A stretch of DNA of 6,849 nt from Pseudomonadota bacterium (GTDB lineage: Bacteria; Pseudomonadota; Gammaproteobacteria; Burkholderiales; Thiobacillaceae): the NCBI GenBank assembly GCA_021802595.1, contig JAJZRT010000202.1, positions 1 to 6,849 on the forward strand, in the 5' to 3' direction. The number at the start of each line of letters is the position of its first letter. Within the stretch, counting starts at the first letter, position 1. Made by a program: the position numbers and the translations under genes. The notes under the pieces were generated by a model. It ran no database searches, was not told the origin of the DNA, and saw only the letters and a list, made by a program, of their open reading frames with translations. This document shows positions 5,572 through 6,849 of the stretch, piece after piece.

Positions 5572-6849
5572 TTACCGCACCGTCATCATCATCCTGTACG
5601 ACGTGCTGGTGGCGGTCCTTGCCTGGCTCGGCGCCTACTGGCTGCGCTTCAATCTGGCGGTGCCGGCAGAGTTCCAGGCGGCGGCGCTGTCCACGCTGGC
5701 CTGGGTGGTGCCGCTGCAGGCCGTGGTGTTCTGGCGCTTCGGCCTCTATCGCGGCATCTGGCGCTTCGCCAGCCTGCCGGACCTCAAGCGCATCGTCCTC
5801 GCAGTCGGCATCGCGGCGCTGCTGGTGCCGGTCGCGCTGGTCCTGTTCCGGGTCGGTGCGGTGGTGCCGCGTTCGGTGCTGATCCTCGATCCCCTGCTGC
5901 TGGTGACCGTGATGGGGGGCAGCCGTCTGGCGTATCGTGCGTGGAAGGAGCATCGGCTGGCCAGCATGCTGCATCCGGACAGCAAGCCGGTACTGGTCGC
6001 GGGCGCCGGGTCGGCGGCGGATTTCCTGCTGCGCGAGCTTGCCCGGAATCCGGCGGGGTTCCACGTCGTCGGCCTGCTCGACGATGACCGTGGCAAGCAG
6101 GGGCGGCTGGTGCAGGGCCTTCCGGTGCTGGGTGCACTTGACGAGGTCGCGGCCTGGGCGAAGAAGATGGAGGTCGAGGACATCGTGCTGGCGCTGCCGT
6201 CGGCGGCGCACGAGGTGCGCAAGCGCATCACCCAGCGCTGCACGGAAGCTGGCCTCAACGTGATGACGATCCCTTCGCTCGAGGATCTGGTGGCGGGGCG
6301 GGTGTCGGTGTCGAGCCTGCGTCGTGTCGAGCTCGACGACCTGCTCGGCCGCGACCCGGTGCAGCTCGACGACAGCGGCCTGCACCGGCTGCTCACTGGC
6401 AAGGTCGTGATGGTGACCGGCGCCGGCGGCTCGATCGGTTCCGAGCTGTGTCGCCAGATCGCGCGCTTCGAGCCGGCCCGGCTGGTGCTGTTCGAGCAGT
6501 CCGAACTGGCGCTGTATGCGATGGAGCAGGAACTCCCGCAGCGTTTTCCGGGGCTGGCGATCGTCCCCGTCATCGGCGACGTCAAGAACGCCGCCTGGGT
6601 GGGCCGGGTGATGGCCGAGCAGCAGCCGGCCGTGGTGTTCCATGCCGCGGCCTACAAGCACGTCCCGCTGATGGAGAACGTCAATGCGTGGGAGGCGGTG
6701 CGCAACAACGTGCTCGGCACGCAGGTGGTCGCCGCGGCGGCACAGACGCAGGGCGTCGGCAAGTTCGTGATGATCTCCACCGACAAGGCGGTCAATCCGA
6801 CCAACGTGATGGGGGCGACCAAGCGGCTCGCCGAGATGGCTTGTCAGGC
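5561..6849 (+). CDS. wbpM: WbpM-type membrane UDP-GlcNAc 4,6-dehydratase (C-terminus beyond window)
   Basis: The frame opens at ATG 5561, overlapping the wbpL-like gene by 11 nt, and stays open to the window end (429 residues of a family that is usually about 620-670). Residues 1-125 contain about four hydrophobic segments (near 7-28, 43-62, 76-97 and 105-122), as in the long membrane-anchored members. Next comes a Rossmann-like CoA_binding_3-type domain starting PVLVAGAGSAADFLL (143-157). The dehydratase domain begins with VTGAGGSIGSEL (285-296), the TGxxGxxG cofactor site. HAAAYKHVPLMENV follows, then S406-T-D-K within MISTDKAVNP, and M417-x3-K421 in NVMGATKR. WbpM enzymes convert UDP-GlcNAc to UDP-2-acetamido-2,6-dideoxy-4-hexulose, the precursor of QuiNAc and FucNAc. 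Met in place of the catalytic Tyr (an S-M-K triad) is the published hallmark of large WbpM-type members. The gene is incomplete only because the window ends. Confidence 0.95.
   Translation, partial: MKLSYRTVIIILYDVLVAVLAWLGAYWLRFNLAVPAEFQAAALSTLAWVVPLQAVVFWRFGLYRGIWRFASLPDLKRIVLAVGIAALLVPVALVLFRVGAVVPRSVLILDPLLLVTVMGGSRLAYRAWKEHRLASMLHPDSKPVLVAGAGSAADFLLRELARNPAGFHVVGLLDDDRGKQGRLVQGLPVLGALDEVAAWAKKMEVEDIVLALPSAAHEVRKRITQRCTEAGLNVMTIPSLEDLVAGRVSVSSLRRVELDDLLGRDPVQLDDSGLHRLLTGKVVMVTGAGGSIGSELCRQIARFEPARLVLFEQSELALYAMEQELPQRFPGLAIVPVIGDVKNAAWVGRVMAEQQPAVVFHAAAYKHVPLMENVNAWEAVRNNVLGTQVVAAAAQTQGVGKFVMISTDKAVNPTNVMGATKRLAEMACQ

Noticed and set aside
5492..6661. Minus-strand open frame of 389 residues antisense to wbpL/wbpM
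   Set aside because: It is His/Arg/Gln-rich with no domain. The + strand is unambiguously WbpM.

Overview
The window is GC-rich, densely coding DNA from a Gram-negative bacterium, most likely a beta- or gammaproteobacterium. Every supported gene is on the + strand. The gene content resembles the 3' end of a Pseudomonas-type O-antigen (or related surface polysaccharide) locus. The TTCGACAGGCTCA-type dispersed repeats would suit a Rhodocyclales/Burkholderiales-like genome, but that placement is inference from recall, not a search.

Layout. Positions 2-3334 hold four genes chained by 1- or 4-nt stop/start overlaps: the C-terminal part of an extended-SDR nucleotide-sugar epimerase/dehydratase, a GT4-type glycosyltransferase, a GT2-type glycosyltransferase, and a WbpV-type nucleotide-sugar 4-reductase. 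Positions about 3329-3985 hold a compact toxin-antitoxin module (Phd/YefM-like antitoxin plus PIN-domain VapC-like toxin) with its own likely promoter/operator. Positions 3986-4605 contain no credible gene. They hold palindromic REP/MITE-like elements and a six-copy 24-bp tandem array built from one arm of the same repeat. Positions 4606-6849 hold a WbpL/WecA-type initiating glycosyl-1-phosphate transferase and, overlapping it by 11 nt, a WbpM-type membrane UDP-GlcNAc 4,6-dehydratase that runs off the window end.

How the genes work together (established for the families, inferred here). The WbpM-type enzyme dehydrates UDP-GlcNAc to the 4-keto-6-deoxy sugar. The WbpV-type enzyme reduces it to UDP-QuiNAc (or UDP-FucNAc). 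The WbpL-type enzyme loads that sugar phosphate onto undecaprenyl phosphate. The two glycosyltransferases then extend the repeat unit, using sugars to which the first epimerase probably contributes.

The unusual part is the roughly 1.3-kb toxin-antitoxin and repeat island lying between the WbpV-like and WbpL-like genes, which otherwise look like parts of one biosynthetic module. I found no evidence of an entirely new system. The island, its palindromes and its tandem array upstream of wbpL are the points most worth checking.
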